The notes beneath the pieces are model-generated. The model searched no databases, had not been told where the DNA came from, and saw nothing but the letters and a program-made list of their open reading frames with translations. From NCBI GenBank assembly GCA_905116865.2, contig CAJHNH020001112.1, positions 1,538,432 to 1,602,431 on the forward strand: a DNA stretch of 64,000 bases, in the 5' to 3' direction. The position numbers and the translations under genes were made by a program. The stretch comes from Candidula unifasciata. Its lineage: Eukaryota; Mollusca; Gastropoda; Stylommatophora; Geomitridae. Numbering within the stretch: the first letter of the stretch is position 1; each line of letters opens with the position of its first letter. Of the stretch, positions 22,786 through 33,284 are shown one piece after another.

Positions 22786-25700
22786 CTGTGGAGGGGAAGG
22801 CAACAACTTATTTTACAAATCTCACAATGCAATTTCTTACACACGAAAAATAAACGGTATAATAGCCTGAAAAACAGGGAAAATATAGCCAGAATGTCTT
22901 TACACTGGAACCCATAGTAGTTCAGAAATAAAGGTGGAGGAAAAATCATATGGAGAAGGGAGCCATAGTGAAGATAACACAGTGACTACCACCTTATGCG
23001 ATCCGCCAACGTTTACACCAGCCCACGAAGGTCGCATCACCTGCAATCGTAACTTTGTATGCTCGCCAGCATGTTAATATTGTGATTCTGCAATAATTAT
23101 AGTTAAAACTGTTACTCCATTCATTTCTCTACTGTTGTTTCAGGGAAACAATTCAATAGTGCTTAAAGTAAATGTTCTACAGATTCTTTTGGTATATTTT
23201 CATGTTGGCAGCACATAGATGAATGTTTTGATAATGTTTGCTGATCGTTAGCGCCAGCATGATGGAATAGTTTGGGGAATATTTCTGATGCTATGGGACA
23301 GTGTCTTGATATTTTTAAAATCAAAGTGATGGTGAAGATATTTCTGAACAGTTTCATAATGACTGTGACTTTGATCATTCTTATGATACTACCATCAAAA
23401 ACCGGAAGACGATGTTTCGTTTACACTAGTGGTGTGGCAGTCAGAGGTAAGTTATGTTACATTCAATCAATCAGGTGCCGTCTCCACAATGAAGGTTAGC
23501 TGTATCTTCAACAAGCCCTGTCTCTTGCCCTTGATGTACGTCCATCTCTTGGTGTTATCCTCCCACTTGTAACGCTGTCTGCCTATTGCTCGCCTACCTT
23601 GAACCTTTTCCTCTAGGATGATCTTTACAATACTGTTATGTCTTTTTATGTGACCAAAATATTTCAATTGTCTCTTTTTTATTTCACCTAGCAACTCTCT
23701 TTTCATTCCCAATTTCCTCAGTACCTCTGTATTTAATAGCATTTGTTTCCATGAAATACGACCTAATCTTCTGTATATCCACATCTCCAAAGAATTGATA
23801 CGATTTTCCAGTTGTTTGTTCATTGTCCATGTCTCTGTGCCATACAGTAAGGTTGAGAATACATAACATGTTACACTAGATTGGGTAAACTGTTTCCTGT
23901 GTATGCCTTATTAGATGCATCTGTTAGTGTAGACTGTGTCCATTATGGCTCTGTGACTTAGTTTAATAAAAATTGTTTCACTGTGCAATCCTCGATATTT
24001 AGCAGAATGTCTTTTCCACTGTGCGCATTTTAGGAAAACATAATTTTGGGGCATTTTGACAGTTAAGATACTGTATTAGATATTCTTGGTGTGAAATGGC
24101 AAACAGCCAATGCGTTTGCAGAATTTTATTTCACAGTTACAGTTAGACTACTGTTTGTTCCAAGATTATGTCAGCTCAAAAAACGACATTAGTTATGTTG
24201 GTACAGCCATACGATGTTGATTTATGTACAAGATTAAATAATATCTTATTCTTAAAATTTGTGGTATACAAGTTGGTCTCCATTTCCTTAAGGTTGTTCT
24301 TGGTGCCGACATTACATCTTCTTCATGGTGTTTCCCTTCCCTAGCATGGCTCTCTTGGCAGGTTGGTATTACAGCATTCTTGTCAGATGATGTACTCAAC
24401 TGAATTACTAGTTTCAGGCCTAGTCTTCTAATTTCTTCAATTTTAATTGTATCTCTCCTTGTTACTATGATAGCTCTTTAGCTGTGTGCTCATTAATCTT
24501 TAGTTGGTTGTTAAAGTTATTAGAATTTTATTATTAACTGTTGCACCCTGTTTCAAGCATACAGAGTTTATGTTGCTAGTTTCATATTTTCAAAGACTAT
24601 TTGGTAAGACTGAACAGCCTTAAAAGTCTATGGTTAAGCACCAGCAAAGAGATACAAATTAGAATTCTGAGAGCATGCATCTTCCCTGTGGCTACATACG
24701 GATGTGAGTCGTGGACTATCTCTCAGCCCTTAAGAAAAAAAAATAGGGGCTTTTGAGCTGAAAAGCTATAGAAAGATTCTCAGAATATCCTGGACAAAGA
24801 AGATGAGAAATATTGACATCCTAAAAGATCTGAACATCAAGGAAGATTTGCTAATAAACAGCATCCTTTCTCGAAAGCTGAAATATTTTGGTCATATCAA
24901 GCGCCACGATGGATTGGAACAGATTATAGCAGAAGGCATGGTACCAGGAAGGAGGGGCAGGGGCCAACAGGCTCGAAGATGGGAACAGGACATAAGTGAC
25001 TCCTTGAGTGTGAAAGTGCATGAGGCGGGAGAACTGGCGAGAGACCGAGTTTCTCTCAGGCAGATTGTGATGAGAGTGACGTTCTGCAAAGGACCTGCTA
25101 CATGATGATGATGATTTGGTACTTGATAAATAATCTTTCACGTAGCCAAAAAAGAACATTTTTTTTTTTAAACAATCCCTGAGGCATATATGTATACTCA
25201 ACCCTGCTGTACTGGACAATGAACATGCAACTAGAAAATCTGATTGAATCCGTAAATGCGGATACACAGATGAATAAGTTATATCTGATTAAAAACAAAA
25301 CAAACAAATACAGAGGTTGCACAGACTATAAATGAGAAGAGTACAGAAAGAAATAAAACAGACAACTGAAATATTTTGGCCAAATTATAAGACATAACAA
25401 TCTTTAAAAAAAAAACACTGGAGGGAAAGATCGAGTCAAGAGGTAGACAACAGTACAAGTGGGAGGACATGAGATGAACGAATTTATATTCATCAATGAA
25501 TATTTAGTGTGCATACTTCTTTGTTCATTCGAGGTCGTAACTGCATTATTCCTGTTTACAATATGGCTGCTGACACATTAGACGTCTGCAGGTGTAAGCA
25601 TTTGTTGCCTGGGTTACCCTTCCCAGGTGTGTAAACATGACTGATTACAAGGATAACATTTTATAAATAGTTCTAATTAGTTATGTTACTTTTTTCTTTC

Positions 25701-28700
25701 TAATTTCAAAACCAAGGTTCCTGGGAAGTTGCCATATGGCCACGTGCATGATAAGAACATATATTTTATTCTAGCTGTCAAGTGTAGTCTTTAGTTATAA
25801 CCTTAATTAAGGTTATAACTCAGATACGGGGAAGCTTCCGCGATCAACCAGTTGAAACCAGATCTCTGTAGGCAGAAAGAAATGGTAGTTTCCTTAAGGT
25901 TACCTTGGTGAAACAGACAGTGTAGAATGTACTCGAATTTGTGTTTCAGTTTCTAGAAATCAGCTATTTGCTTTATTTTAATCACTTGTTACTGTAGTAT
26001 GCACCTGACGAAATATACCAGGCATTAAATTGTGCAGTCTATTGTTTGTGTCTTCTTTGTTCAAATTCACATCGGGGAAACATTGCTTTGCTTAATTAGG
26101 GTGTCTACTCTCACTACCAAGATAAATAAGGTACTGGCCGACTGGACAAGCATACTGATTCTCTGAAAGATTTTTTTTACTAGCATTTTAATTTTAAAAG
26201 TCACCTTTATTTTGTTTTATAAAATCTGAACTTTTATTTATTATTATTATTATTATCGATCACCGGCTGTGAATTCCAGTGGAAGGTCCCGGTTAATCGT
26301 CCGCTTGAACTTTTGGCTTTCACCTGGACCTGATTTTTGCATGTACAAATGTTTTTCATTTTCCTGCCTCATGGGCAGCTGTACTCCGACTTCGAAGGAA
26401 GACGTCAGGCCTATTTCTAGGTTGACTGTGGCCATTGTTTTGTGTGGGCCGAGACGTTGCCTGATTTGTGTGGTGTCCATTTTGTCTCCTCCGCAGGTGT
26501 TGCCCCCGGAGTACCCCTTTGGGGCAGCCCCCTGTGGAACAGTTAGCCCTCAAGGGAAGGCAGGGGCAGATCATGGGCATTCCCCGCCATCCAAGGAGGC
26601 TTCCATGCATGCAGAGCCGGCACATGGCGCTCTGGTTCTGGGCTCACCCAAGGAATCGTCACGTCCTGCACATGCCTGCTTAACCTCACAACCGTATCAG
26701 GCCTCCCGCTCGACAGGGGCTGCGCCCTCTGGAAGTCAGCGGGGAGCAGCCCGTGGGTTTTGGACTTTTGTGACCACACAGATAGGTACATTCTTTTTTC
26801 TTCGCACGTTAGATTTCTTTGACGAGCCGTTAGCCCGACAGAATTTTACATCCTGCATCAGGCATATCGTTATCAGTTTTGTCCCAACACTCGGACGAGT
26901 GGGGTCTTTGGGTGTGGACATTCGGTCTTTTTCAGTTCAATACAAATTTTGATGGTCAGATTTTGATCCGTATGATCTAGTTTTGTCGGACAATTAGGAT
27001 GGTTGCTGTTGTGGTGTACCTCAGCGCGGTGTCGACGACACTGAGGGTTAACCGAGGATGTACATGAATGGCCAGCCTATGGATGGTTGCTGTTGTGGTT
27101 TACCTCAGCGCGGTGACGACGACACTGTGGGTTAACCGAGGATGTACAAGGATGGCCAGCCTATGGATGGTTGCTGTTGTGGTGTACCTCAGCGCGGTGA
27201 CGACGACACTGAGGGTTAACAGAGGATGTGCAGTGAACAATGTTCTCTTTACTCCGCAGTCTTTTAACCAAGGGTTGTAATTTTGGCTGTACGTTTGGCA
27301 AACCTACTCATGTTCCTAATGAGTTTTGATAACATTTTTTACCCAAGCGTTTGGGGGCGGGCTGATGAGAGCCACAAGGACACATCACCTCTGGGGGCCG
27401 CCTAACTCCGAGATCCCCTGACAGCTCTGTTAATGCTCATTTGAGACATTATCCGTGGCGCACGACGAGGACGTGCTGTAGGGGTCTTACACGAGGTTCC
27501 GTACAACCAGGATAGTTAAGGACTGGCGCCCGAGTGACGTACGGAGTATCTCCTTATAAACATCATGTTGGACTTAACTTCCCCTCACGCCTGTGACATA
27601 AATCACCGCGCCACCTTTTATTTATAAAACTACCAACATTTAAACACAAAAGGAAAAAACTAGTGCCATACTCAACAATTTTCATTAATAGTGTTAAAAG
27701 TTTTCAGGGAAGTTTACTGTATGATGTATGTAACTGTCATTCATTCATAATTGAAATTTAGGCTCTCCTTCGAACTTCGTCCCCATATTATGGCCAAACA
27801 AATACCATAACAGGACCTCAGGCGTGTGTAAAATGCAGAGTGCATACCGAGGAACAAATGGCGGCAAAACTAGGATCGCCTCTGAATAACGGGCCAATAT
27901 TATCGAGGGCAAACAAATGCTTTAACAGGGTCTCAGTGATATGTCAATTGTGGACCTGTTTCTGCGACTATGCCACACCGCGACAATATCCCCCACGCTG
28001 CTACGTGCGACGCGGATTGGGGGCTGAACTAGATGGCTAGGGCTCACAAGCAAATAAATTGGAGGATGTTGCAGGAGATGCTGTAGCTGCTGCTCGTGAG
28101 TCCCAGCCTTCCAATCCATGCCGTGTGTAGCGGCGCGGGTGTTACGCTCGACAGCGAGTTTAATCAGAAGAACGCTATCGCTAACCTGCATCGGAGCATG
28201 TGGTCTCCCCCACCATGTCGCTATTATCGTGTGTATTGTTGCGTTTCTCGAAAGTGTCAGCAGACAGTAATTCTAGTTTTGCCATGATGTGTTCATTGGA
28301 GGAAGTCCACATCTGGCTATCCTCCGAACTTCGGGCACTAAAGATGGCAGCCGCAAAATATTCTTTCGAGCCACGGTCACGTGTCAATTCCGCACTTCTG
28401 GCAATTTAATTTACGGTTCTCCTGCGGTTTTCAGGCGACTACCGCTACGAGTCCCCCACGCCGCATGAACGGCGTGGATTGGGGCTAAACTAGATGCCTA
28501 GGACCCACGAGCAGCAGCTTCCCCATCTCTTGAAACTTTGTGGCAGTAGTCGCCGGAAAACTGCAGGAGAACCATAAATTAAGTCACGTGACTGTGGCTC
28601 AAAAAGATATTTTTTGCCGCCATCTTTAGTGCCCGAAGTTAGAAGGATAGCCCCGCATTTTACACACGATTGAGACCCTGTTAGGGTATTTGTTTAACCG

Positions 28701-30234
28701 CCATAATATGGTAACAAAGTTCAAAGGAGAGCCAAAATTTACACTGACAGATGACTTTCGGTCATGCCGGTGTATTAAGAAATGAACAGATAGAGACTGG
28801 CTGGCTCTACACCACTTCGTATGACAAGTCAGATATTGAAAGGGCCCTTTGGGAACAGATCAACAGTGCGGAGGCACAGATGGATCATTACACTATTACA
28901 GTCTGAGGAGAATGACACTGACACTGTGAAGAATTAGCAGGGGATCTGGCCGATGCTCAACACTAAGGGAAAGGATGAGACGGATAAACAATCAGACGGT
29001 TACTGGCACTATCGGAATCGGAACTCTTCAGTTGCTGCTGTAGGGACTGGGCACTTATGAAAGAGTGCAAAGTGCTGTGATGTCGATTCTTAATTCAACA
29101 TTCAAAAGACACGGTCAGGATTCAACTAGTTATAGTATAGTCGAAATACATGGTCAGGATTCAACTAGTTATAGTATAGTCGAAATACATTTACTAGCGA
29201 CTACGGTGTTCGGCAATTTGCGGTCTTTTGGCAATTTCCGTTACCATGGAAACCGTTCGAAACTTGTTTGGGAAATGTCGGCTGGTTTCGGGATGGGTCC
29301 CAATCTGTCGTGAAATTTTTCACCAGCTATAAATAGCTGAAAACGGCGGGAGCGAACCCGATTAACAGCGGCATGTCTGCGACAGCCGGACGTCCTCTGT
29401 TTTTCTGTTACATCAGTTTTATTAAAAATAGCGCTAAGTATTCAACGTTGGCTTTAGGCTTCAACATTAATCATACTGGTAATGCTGGTTATAATTGAAT
29501 TCTCCGTCCAATTTTACATTTGTATATAAAATTTCTTTCTTATCAGTGGCTTTTTAGATTTACAGTGAAATTTTTCAGGCAATCGCTATTATGTGGCTGT
29601 ATCTCATTGTCTGCCATCTTGTCCAATGCAAATAAAGCCAAAACGATAAGTGCAGAGAAAACTTCTTGTTTCACAGAGGCAAGTTTTCAACATCTCATCT
29701 CATCACAAAAACCTACATATCTCAGCTCAGAAATGACATACAAGCCTAAATGAGGTATCATTGGAAAGAGATTTTTTACAGCTATCTAAATATGCTGGTT
29801 TTATTGGTGTAGAGGGCATTTTAAAAATTTGACTAAAGTATCTAGTATCTACATTTACTTACTAGCACAGTGAGTCATAAAGACTAAATCACAGCATTGT
29901 ATTTCAGTTTTACAAACTGATGATAATGATATAATTACGAGGTGCTAGCGTTTCTGTTAAAAAACCAAAATGTGTCGTCAACAAACTAAGAAATAAAATC
30001 TGAATCAGAATACTGTCAATAGTTCAATACAAATTAAATGACTGACAGTCAATGACTCAATCCCCAGAAGTAGAAGTAGAGAAGTCAAGATTTGTTTACT
30101 TTCTATTTTATCAACATGGTCAGGTGTCATAATTTATTCTTTAACGACCTGAAACTTCTTTGTAGTCTTTAAAACCCACAAGTGAAAGTTTAAATAAGTA
30201 TTAGACCGAAAAGATCAACAACTTTACTTACCAT
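21865..30234 (-). CDS. SNIP1: SNIP1, Smad nuclear-interacting protein 1 (FHA domain); join of 30232-30234 and 21865-22785
   Basis: SNIP1 is a nuclear FHA-domain protein, associated with the spliceosome and with SMAD/p300 signalling in vertebrates. The main exon (21865-22785) begins after a strong acceptor (pyrimidine tract then CACAG) in phase 0 and encodes about 306 residues. These comprise an Arg/His/Ser-rich N-terminal half (residues 1-145), the conserved EDTNTFRGVVIKYNEPPEA linker, and a C-terminal FHA domain of about 175-290 with RRWRLYPFK, HRQSAFLLGR, DHPSCSKQ, ESANGTYING and YYELKEKDVIKFGFS. The GR, S-C-S and N-G-T motifs of the phosphothreonine-binding face are intact. The start codon is inferred to be an ATG directly followed by GTAAGT at 30232-30234. 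Predicted protein is 307 residues, shorter than the human protein in the N-terminal half. Identity of the FHA exon is very secure; the remote first exon is an inference. Confidence 0.8.
23467..23850 (-). mobile_element. RTE-3 retrotransposon 3' fragment
   Basis: A 118-codon open minus-strand frame reads [39 protein letters not shown] and LEEKVQGRRAIGRQRYKWED, the thumb and C-terminal tail of an RTE reverse transcriptase. The upstream YGTETWTMN-like segment is present but frameshifted. 5'-truncated. Confidence 0.8.
24612..25115 (+). mobile_element. RTE-1 retrotransposon 3' part
   Basis: Starts within the RT thumb ([23 protein letters not shown], ATYGCESWTIS), continues through [19 protein letters not shown] and [20 protein letters not shown], and ends FCKGPAT, stop and an ATG repeat. 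One frameshift sits in an A-run near 24740. Both flanks carry ATTTGGTA, a possible 8-bp target-site duplication. Confidence 0.85.
25340..25480 (+). mobile_element. RTE-like 3' fragment
   Basis: LEGKIESRGRQQYKWEDM is the GRxQYKWED tail also seen in RTE-3. Very short and frameshifted. Confidence 0.5.
25793..25820. repeat. Perfect 28-bp palindrome
   Basis: AGTTATAACCTTAA is followed directly by its reverse complement. It lies just before an FB2 arm and may mark an element end. Confidence 0.9.
25850..26060 (+). repeat. FB2 dispersed repeat, single arm
   Basis: Shares GGTTACCTTGGTGAAACAGACAG-like, TTTGTGTTTCAG, TTACTGTAGTATGCACCTGA and TGTGCAGTCTATTGTTTG words with arms at 53690-53895 and 59395-59530 (same strand) and 53275-53420 and 59090-59220 (opposite strand). 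Confidence 0.65.
26245..26440 (-). mobile_element. SINE1, inverted, with TTA tail
   Basis: CACCGGCTGTGAATTCCAGT, GAACTTTTGGCTTTCACCTG and TCATGGGCAGCTGTACTCCG match 16285-16440 in reverse. Here the tail is a (TTA)n run at 26238-26256 instead of (TTC)n. Confidence 0.8.
26441..26952 (+). other. GC-rich stretch, unrecognised
   Basis: Unlike its surroundings this half-kilobase is GC-rich and open in several frames. One plus-strand frame is proline/alanine/glycine-rich (VLPPEYPFGAAPCG, GAAPSGSQRGAARGF). It abuts the SINE1 copy. It could be the 5' or ORF1 part of a retroelement, or a CpG-rich fragment; nothing identifies it. Confidence 0.3.
26997..27235. repeat. 84-bp minisatellite, three units
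   Basis: GGATGGTTGCTGTTGTGG recurs at 26997, 27081 and 27165, exactly 84 bp apart, with about 95 percent identity between units. 84 is 28 codons, so the plus strand repeats MASLWMVAVVVYLSAVTTTL. I regard the frame as a by-product. Confidence 0.92.
27236..27753. other. Unassigned
   Basis: No recognisable element or exon between the 84-bp minisatellite and the foldback element. Confidence 0.4.
27754..28740. mobile_element. Composite foldback (FB1-type) element
   Basis: The outer ends are inverted repeats of about 80 bp: AAATTTAGGCTCTCCTTCGA at the left matches, in reverse, TCAAAGGAGAGCCAAAATTT at the right, and the pairing continues through CATATTATGG and AACAAATACC. Inside lie further FB1 words in both orientations (AACTAGATGGCTAGG, AGCAGCAGCTTCCCC, CCGCCATCTTTAGTGCCCG), suggesting one foldback inserted in another. 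No target-site duplication is clear. Confidence 0.7.
28790..29110 (+). mobile_element. RNH retroelement 3' fragment
   Basis: [33 protein letters not shown] and SAVMSILNSTF follow the RNH carboxy-terminal order, with the CPEC pair lost. The final bases GATGTCGATTCTTAATTCAA are the common 3' end of this family. Confidence 0.65.
29113..29190. repeat. 39-bp direct repeat, two units
   Basis: GGTCAGGATTCAACTAGTTA recurs at 29152 with the rest of the unit identical. It lies between the RNH fragment and the X-module. Confidence 0.95.
29192..29840 (+). repeat. X-module copy 1 (X-box plus TATA-like repeat)
   Basis: About 650 bp matched over its length by 54072-54784. Shared landmarks in order: TACTAGCGACTACGGTGTTC at the left edge, an X-box at 29240-29253, a TATA-like TATAAATAG at 29328-29336, CAGCCGGACGTCCTCTG, TTGAATTCTCCGTCCAATTT, CATCTTGTCCAATG, CATATCTCAGCTCAGAAATG and GACTAAAGTA at the right edge. 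No coding frame is shared in a convincing way. It lies about 390 bp from the inferred SNIP1 first exon, inside intron 1. Confidence 0.9.
29240..29253. promoter_or_regulatory. Canonical RFX X-box in X-module copy 1
   Basis: GTTACCATGGAAAC fits the RFX consensus (GTNRCC, 0-3 bases, RGNAAC) at every fixed position and is unchanged in copy 2. RFX factors drive ciliary genes in animals. Functional use is not shown. Confidence 0.6.
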
Positions 30235-30330
30235 GGTAAAGAAATGTTTCCTTTCCCTAAAGTTTCCGTCGACAAGCTTTCGACTGGAGAAACACTTCCG
30301 GCGTAACACCGGATGTTGGCTTTTTTTTTT
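30235..30330 (-). promoter_or_regulatory. SNIP1: Probable SNIP1 5' UTR and core promoter with ETS site
   Basis: Upstream of ATG-GTAAGT on the minus strand lies CCGGAAGTG (30293-30301), the ETS/GABP-type element common in housekeeping promoters, about 60 bp before the start codon. No TATA box. The distance and lack of transcript evidence make this a moderate call. Confidence 0.45.
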
Positions 30331-30419
30331 TTTCTGGTCGTTCTGTCAACGAAATAATAAAAATGTTAGTTAGGTTTTCATCATTGCACTCCAGACATTG
30401 TTATGTTATGTTATCACAA

Positions 30420-30925
30420 CCACCGACGTCTTTGAATTTTGGGCATCCCCATGCGTGCTCAGTCCTCCAATGCAGCAGCCACTCCTAGGTACCTCTACTT
30501 ATTGTTCCCATGAGGAGTTATAGTATCTCCTGTCTTAACCTCTAAGACGGCATAGTCGTGTTTTACCAAACTCAACTTCTCGGTCACGAAGTCGTGTTAG
30601 CGTCAGAGATTTGCCATTATCTCCCAACTTAATCCGTACGGCGTTGATGATATCAACTCCGTTCATGCTTTTTTCCCATTTGCATTGGTGCATTTCTTGC
30701 CAGCTGGTCAGCTCTTTCATTACCATTTACTCCTGCGTGCCCAGGTGTGTAGATCCAGATGATGGAGGTTAACTGTGACTTCCAAATGCTGTCTACCCAT
30801 TCGGAGCGGAGACTACCTGTAACGATTTTCTGAAGCGTGTTCATAGAGTCTGAAACAATTACCGCATGTGTGGCCGCTTGTTCTGCTACCCACGCGAGTG
30901 CTCTGGCAGCAGCAGCCACGTCCGG
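30420..30925 (-). mobile_element. RNH retroelement, RNase H domain and downstream segment
   Basis: The 88-codon minus-strand frame from 30919 reads ARALAWVAEQAATHAVIVSD, SMNTLQKIVTGSLRSEWVDS and WIYTPGHAGVNGNERADQLA. These are the last two thirds of a type-1 RNase H with the D of VSD and D of ERAD intact. It continues in another frame through MNGVDIINAVRIKLGDNGKS and LTRLRDREVEFG. The N-terminal TDGS strand is missing. Confidence 0.75.
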
Positions 30926-31259
30926 CTGTATATATATATAAATCTGGAGCTGGCCGTGCTTGACGTAGTCGTCTGGTGAGCGCCGCTATCCTCTTTTATT
31001 GTTTTTCCCGTCCTTTGTGCTGTGTATGCCCATGCTGATCTTGTCCCGCGTAGGTGCTCAGATCCTACCTTCAGTATGAACCACAGCGTCCGGTGGCTAC
31101 TAATAGTACCAGTTCTGTGTTAATTAACAAGTCCTCTAGTGTGCTTCTCGTTTTTTGCTATTTTGATCTTAACTCCCAAGTCTATCATTCTGGCGAGTAA
31201 TGTCGATTCACTGCCCCCCCCCCTCCCACCACAGGTCCTCTTCCCTTCACATTACTCGG

Positions 31260-31450
31260 AAGGCTTAATAATAGCAGCATGATCCATAGGTTGACCGTCA
31301 GCAGTGATAGCGAATCCGGTCAACCTATCAGCTCTTTCATTTCCATCAAAGCCCGCTTGTCCCGGCACGAAAACAAAGGTGACTCCACGCACAGTTGACT
31401 TCTGAATTGATTTAAGCCATTGCCTTCGCACCGAATCTTTTTCTTCTTCT
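31260..31450 (-). mobile_element. RNH-like RNase H fragment
   Basis: RRQWLKSIQKSTVRGVTFVF, VPGQAGFDGNERADRLTGF and DGQPMDHAAIIK are readable on the minus strand, preceded by a GAA run. The same block follows the SINE1 insertion at 16483-16600. Confidence 0.65.
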
Positions 31451-31471
31451 TCGATCCTTCTGTCAGAAAAC

Positions 31472-32800
31472 TTATATCAGGAGGCCGGTAGCCTTTATGA
31501 AAGCTATCGTGCAATCCATATCCTCTCGTGTACCATACAGTTTTGTCTTCAGTGTGGTTGGAACAGGCCAGATTGCGTCTCTGTTGTCAGCAGACAGTTG
31601 ACAGTGTTGGAGCACATGCTCAGCATTTTCGGGTGCCACGCTGCAGGGACACGTCTCCGTATTTCCTACACATAAAAATTTGAACATATGTTGACGAAAT
31701 CTGTTGTGCCCTGTCCTTAGTCTGAATATAAAACACTGTCCCTCTCTAGAGAGGCGATGAAGTGAGTCTTGGGGAGAAAATCTGGTGTGGGTATCCAGCC
31801 ACCTTTCTTGGATACTCGATTGTATTAGTGTTTTCATCTCTTGGTGGGTAAAGTCGCTATTTGGTTGTACCATGTCACTGCCGCTTCTGGCCAATCTGTC
31901 CGCTATTTCATTGCCTTCCAATCCACATTGACCTGGAATCCACTGCAGTGCAGAATGTTCTACTGAAGAGCCTAAGTAAATCAGCTTTTGCGTCAAGTCT
32001 ACAAACTGAGTGTCTTTTGGGTTAACAATTGCTTGTAGAACTGACATAGCATCAGTCAGAAAGACCACTCTGCTATATTTGCTGTGCTGTTGTCCATTCA
32101 GGAAAGAACATGCCGCTAGAAGTGCTTCTGCCTCTGCTCTGTAATTGGAGGAATATGAACCTGTTGGTACAGCCTGGTTGATTTGTAAACCATTTGGGCA
32201 TTCTATGTATATTCCTCCTCCTCCGTCTCTTACTGCTCTCTTGGCTGATCCATCTGTATACACTCGAATCCAACTCTGGTGTGGGAAAAGTCTATTGATC
32301 TCTCCTTCTGTAGTTGATTTCATATCAGTGCTGCTCATTGATGATTTGGAGGAGACCCCTGTTACAGTGGTTCTGACTGTTGGTAGGCTATCCCTAAGCC
32401 AAGCGGGGCAGTCGTTGTAAGGTTTAAGTGGAACATTTGGTATTATGGGAAGGAGTTTAAGGACAGCGGGCTTGGCATTTGCGTTCTTAATAAAACGGGT
32501 TCTCTTTAGTCTAGCCTTCTGGGGTTTCTGCAGTCGGCTGTACAAGGGTTGTTCTTGAAAGTGGTGGTATTTGGAGAGCTGGGTGAGGAGCTTTGTGTCT
32601 CTCCTATCTTCCAGATTATGGAGACCAGTAATTGTTTCCATATCTGATATGGGCGTGGTGCGCATTGCCCCTGTCATAATACGGAGAGCATGGTTTTGGA
32701 TCTTTGAGACTTTCTGAAAATTTGATTTAGCTGCTGTGCCCCAAGCTGCTATTCCATATTCTAATGTTGGCCTCACATAGCCTGTATAGGTCCTCTTAAG
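31472..32800 (-). mobile_element. I/Nimb-like non-LTR retrotransposon, RT C-terminus plus RNase H
   Basis: A 434-codon uninterrupted frame begins in the RT thumb (LEYGIAAWGTAAKSNFQKVS, IQNHALRIMTGAMRTTPI). It then encodes a complete type-1 RNase H: TDGSA (Asp175), YRAEAEALLAA (Glu217), FLTDAMS (Asp242), WIPGQCGLEGNEIADRLAR (Asp293). A CxC...H...C knuckle follows (CPC at 376-378, H387, C392). All four acidic positions are present, so this copy is young or protected. It is 5'-truncated at a C-run near 32814. RT palm motifs are absent. Order RT-RNase H-knuckle places it in the I superfamily (Nimb or I clade). Confidence 0.85.
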
Positions 32801-32867
32801 GACATTGAGGTTTGCCCCCCCCCCCCAGTCTATAAATTAAATATTATATGCATGCAGTCGTGGGACC

Positions 32868-33280
32868 TATGCTGCACTCTCTCTTATAACGTAGGCTGCA
32901 CTCTCTCGTGTGACGTAGGCTGCACTCTCTAGTGTGACGTAGCTGCACTCTCTCATGTGACGTAGGCGGCACTCTCTCGTGTGACCTAGGCTGCACTCTC
33001 CTGTGTGACGTAGGCTGCACTCTCTCGTATGACGTAGGCTGCACTCTCGTGTGACCTAGGTTGCACTCTCTCGTTTGACGTAGGCGGCACTCTCTCGTGT
33101 GACGTAGGCGGCACTCTCTCGTGTGACGTAGGCTGCACTCTCTCGTGTGACCTAGGCTGCACTCTCTCGTGTGACGTAGGCTGCATTCTCTCGTGTGACG
33201 TAGGCTGCATTCTTTCGTGGGGCCTAGGCTGCACTCTCTCGTGGGACCTAGGCTGCACCCCCTCGTGGGACGTAGGGGGA
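32868..33280. repeat. 24-bp satellite, about 17 units
   Basis: Unit TAGGCTGCACTCTCTCGTGT-GACG, mostly 24 bp with a few 22-23 bp units. Variants change TGACG to TGACC and GCTGC to GCGGC. 24 bp is eight codons, which creates a repetitive (RECSLRHT)n frame. It begins about 70 bp from the truncated end of the I/Nimb-like copy. Confidence 0.93.
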
Positions 33281-33284
33281 TTGG

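Larger units (their letters stand above)
22786..30231 (-). other. SNIP1: Inferred SNIP1 intron 1
   Basis: GTAAGT follows the ATG at 30232 and the acceptor ends at 22786, giving an intron of about 7.4 kb. It contains RTE-3, RTE-1, another RTE piece, a perfect palindrome, SINE1, a GC-rich stretch, an 84-bp minisatellite, a composite foldback element, an RNH fragment and the X-module. Between 22786 and 23466 I see nothing recognisable. Confidence 0.45.

Noticed and set aside
22786..22806. Met at 22806 as the SNIP1 start
   Set aside because: The seven codons from that Met form the pyrimidine tract and CACAG of a strong acceptor; the SNIP1-like sequence starts right after it.
32868..33280. Possible CRISPR array
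   Set aside because: Units are contiguous and similar over their whole length with no unique spacers; the window is eukaryotic.
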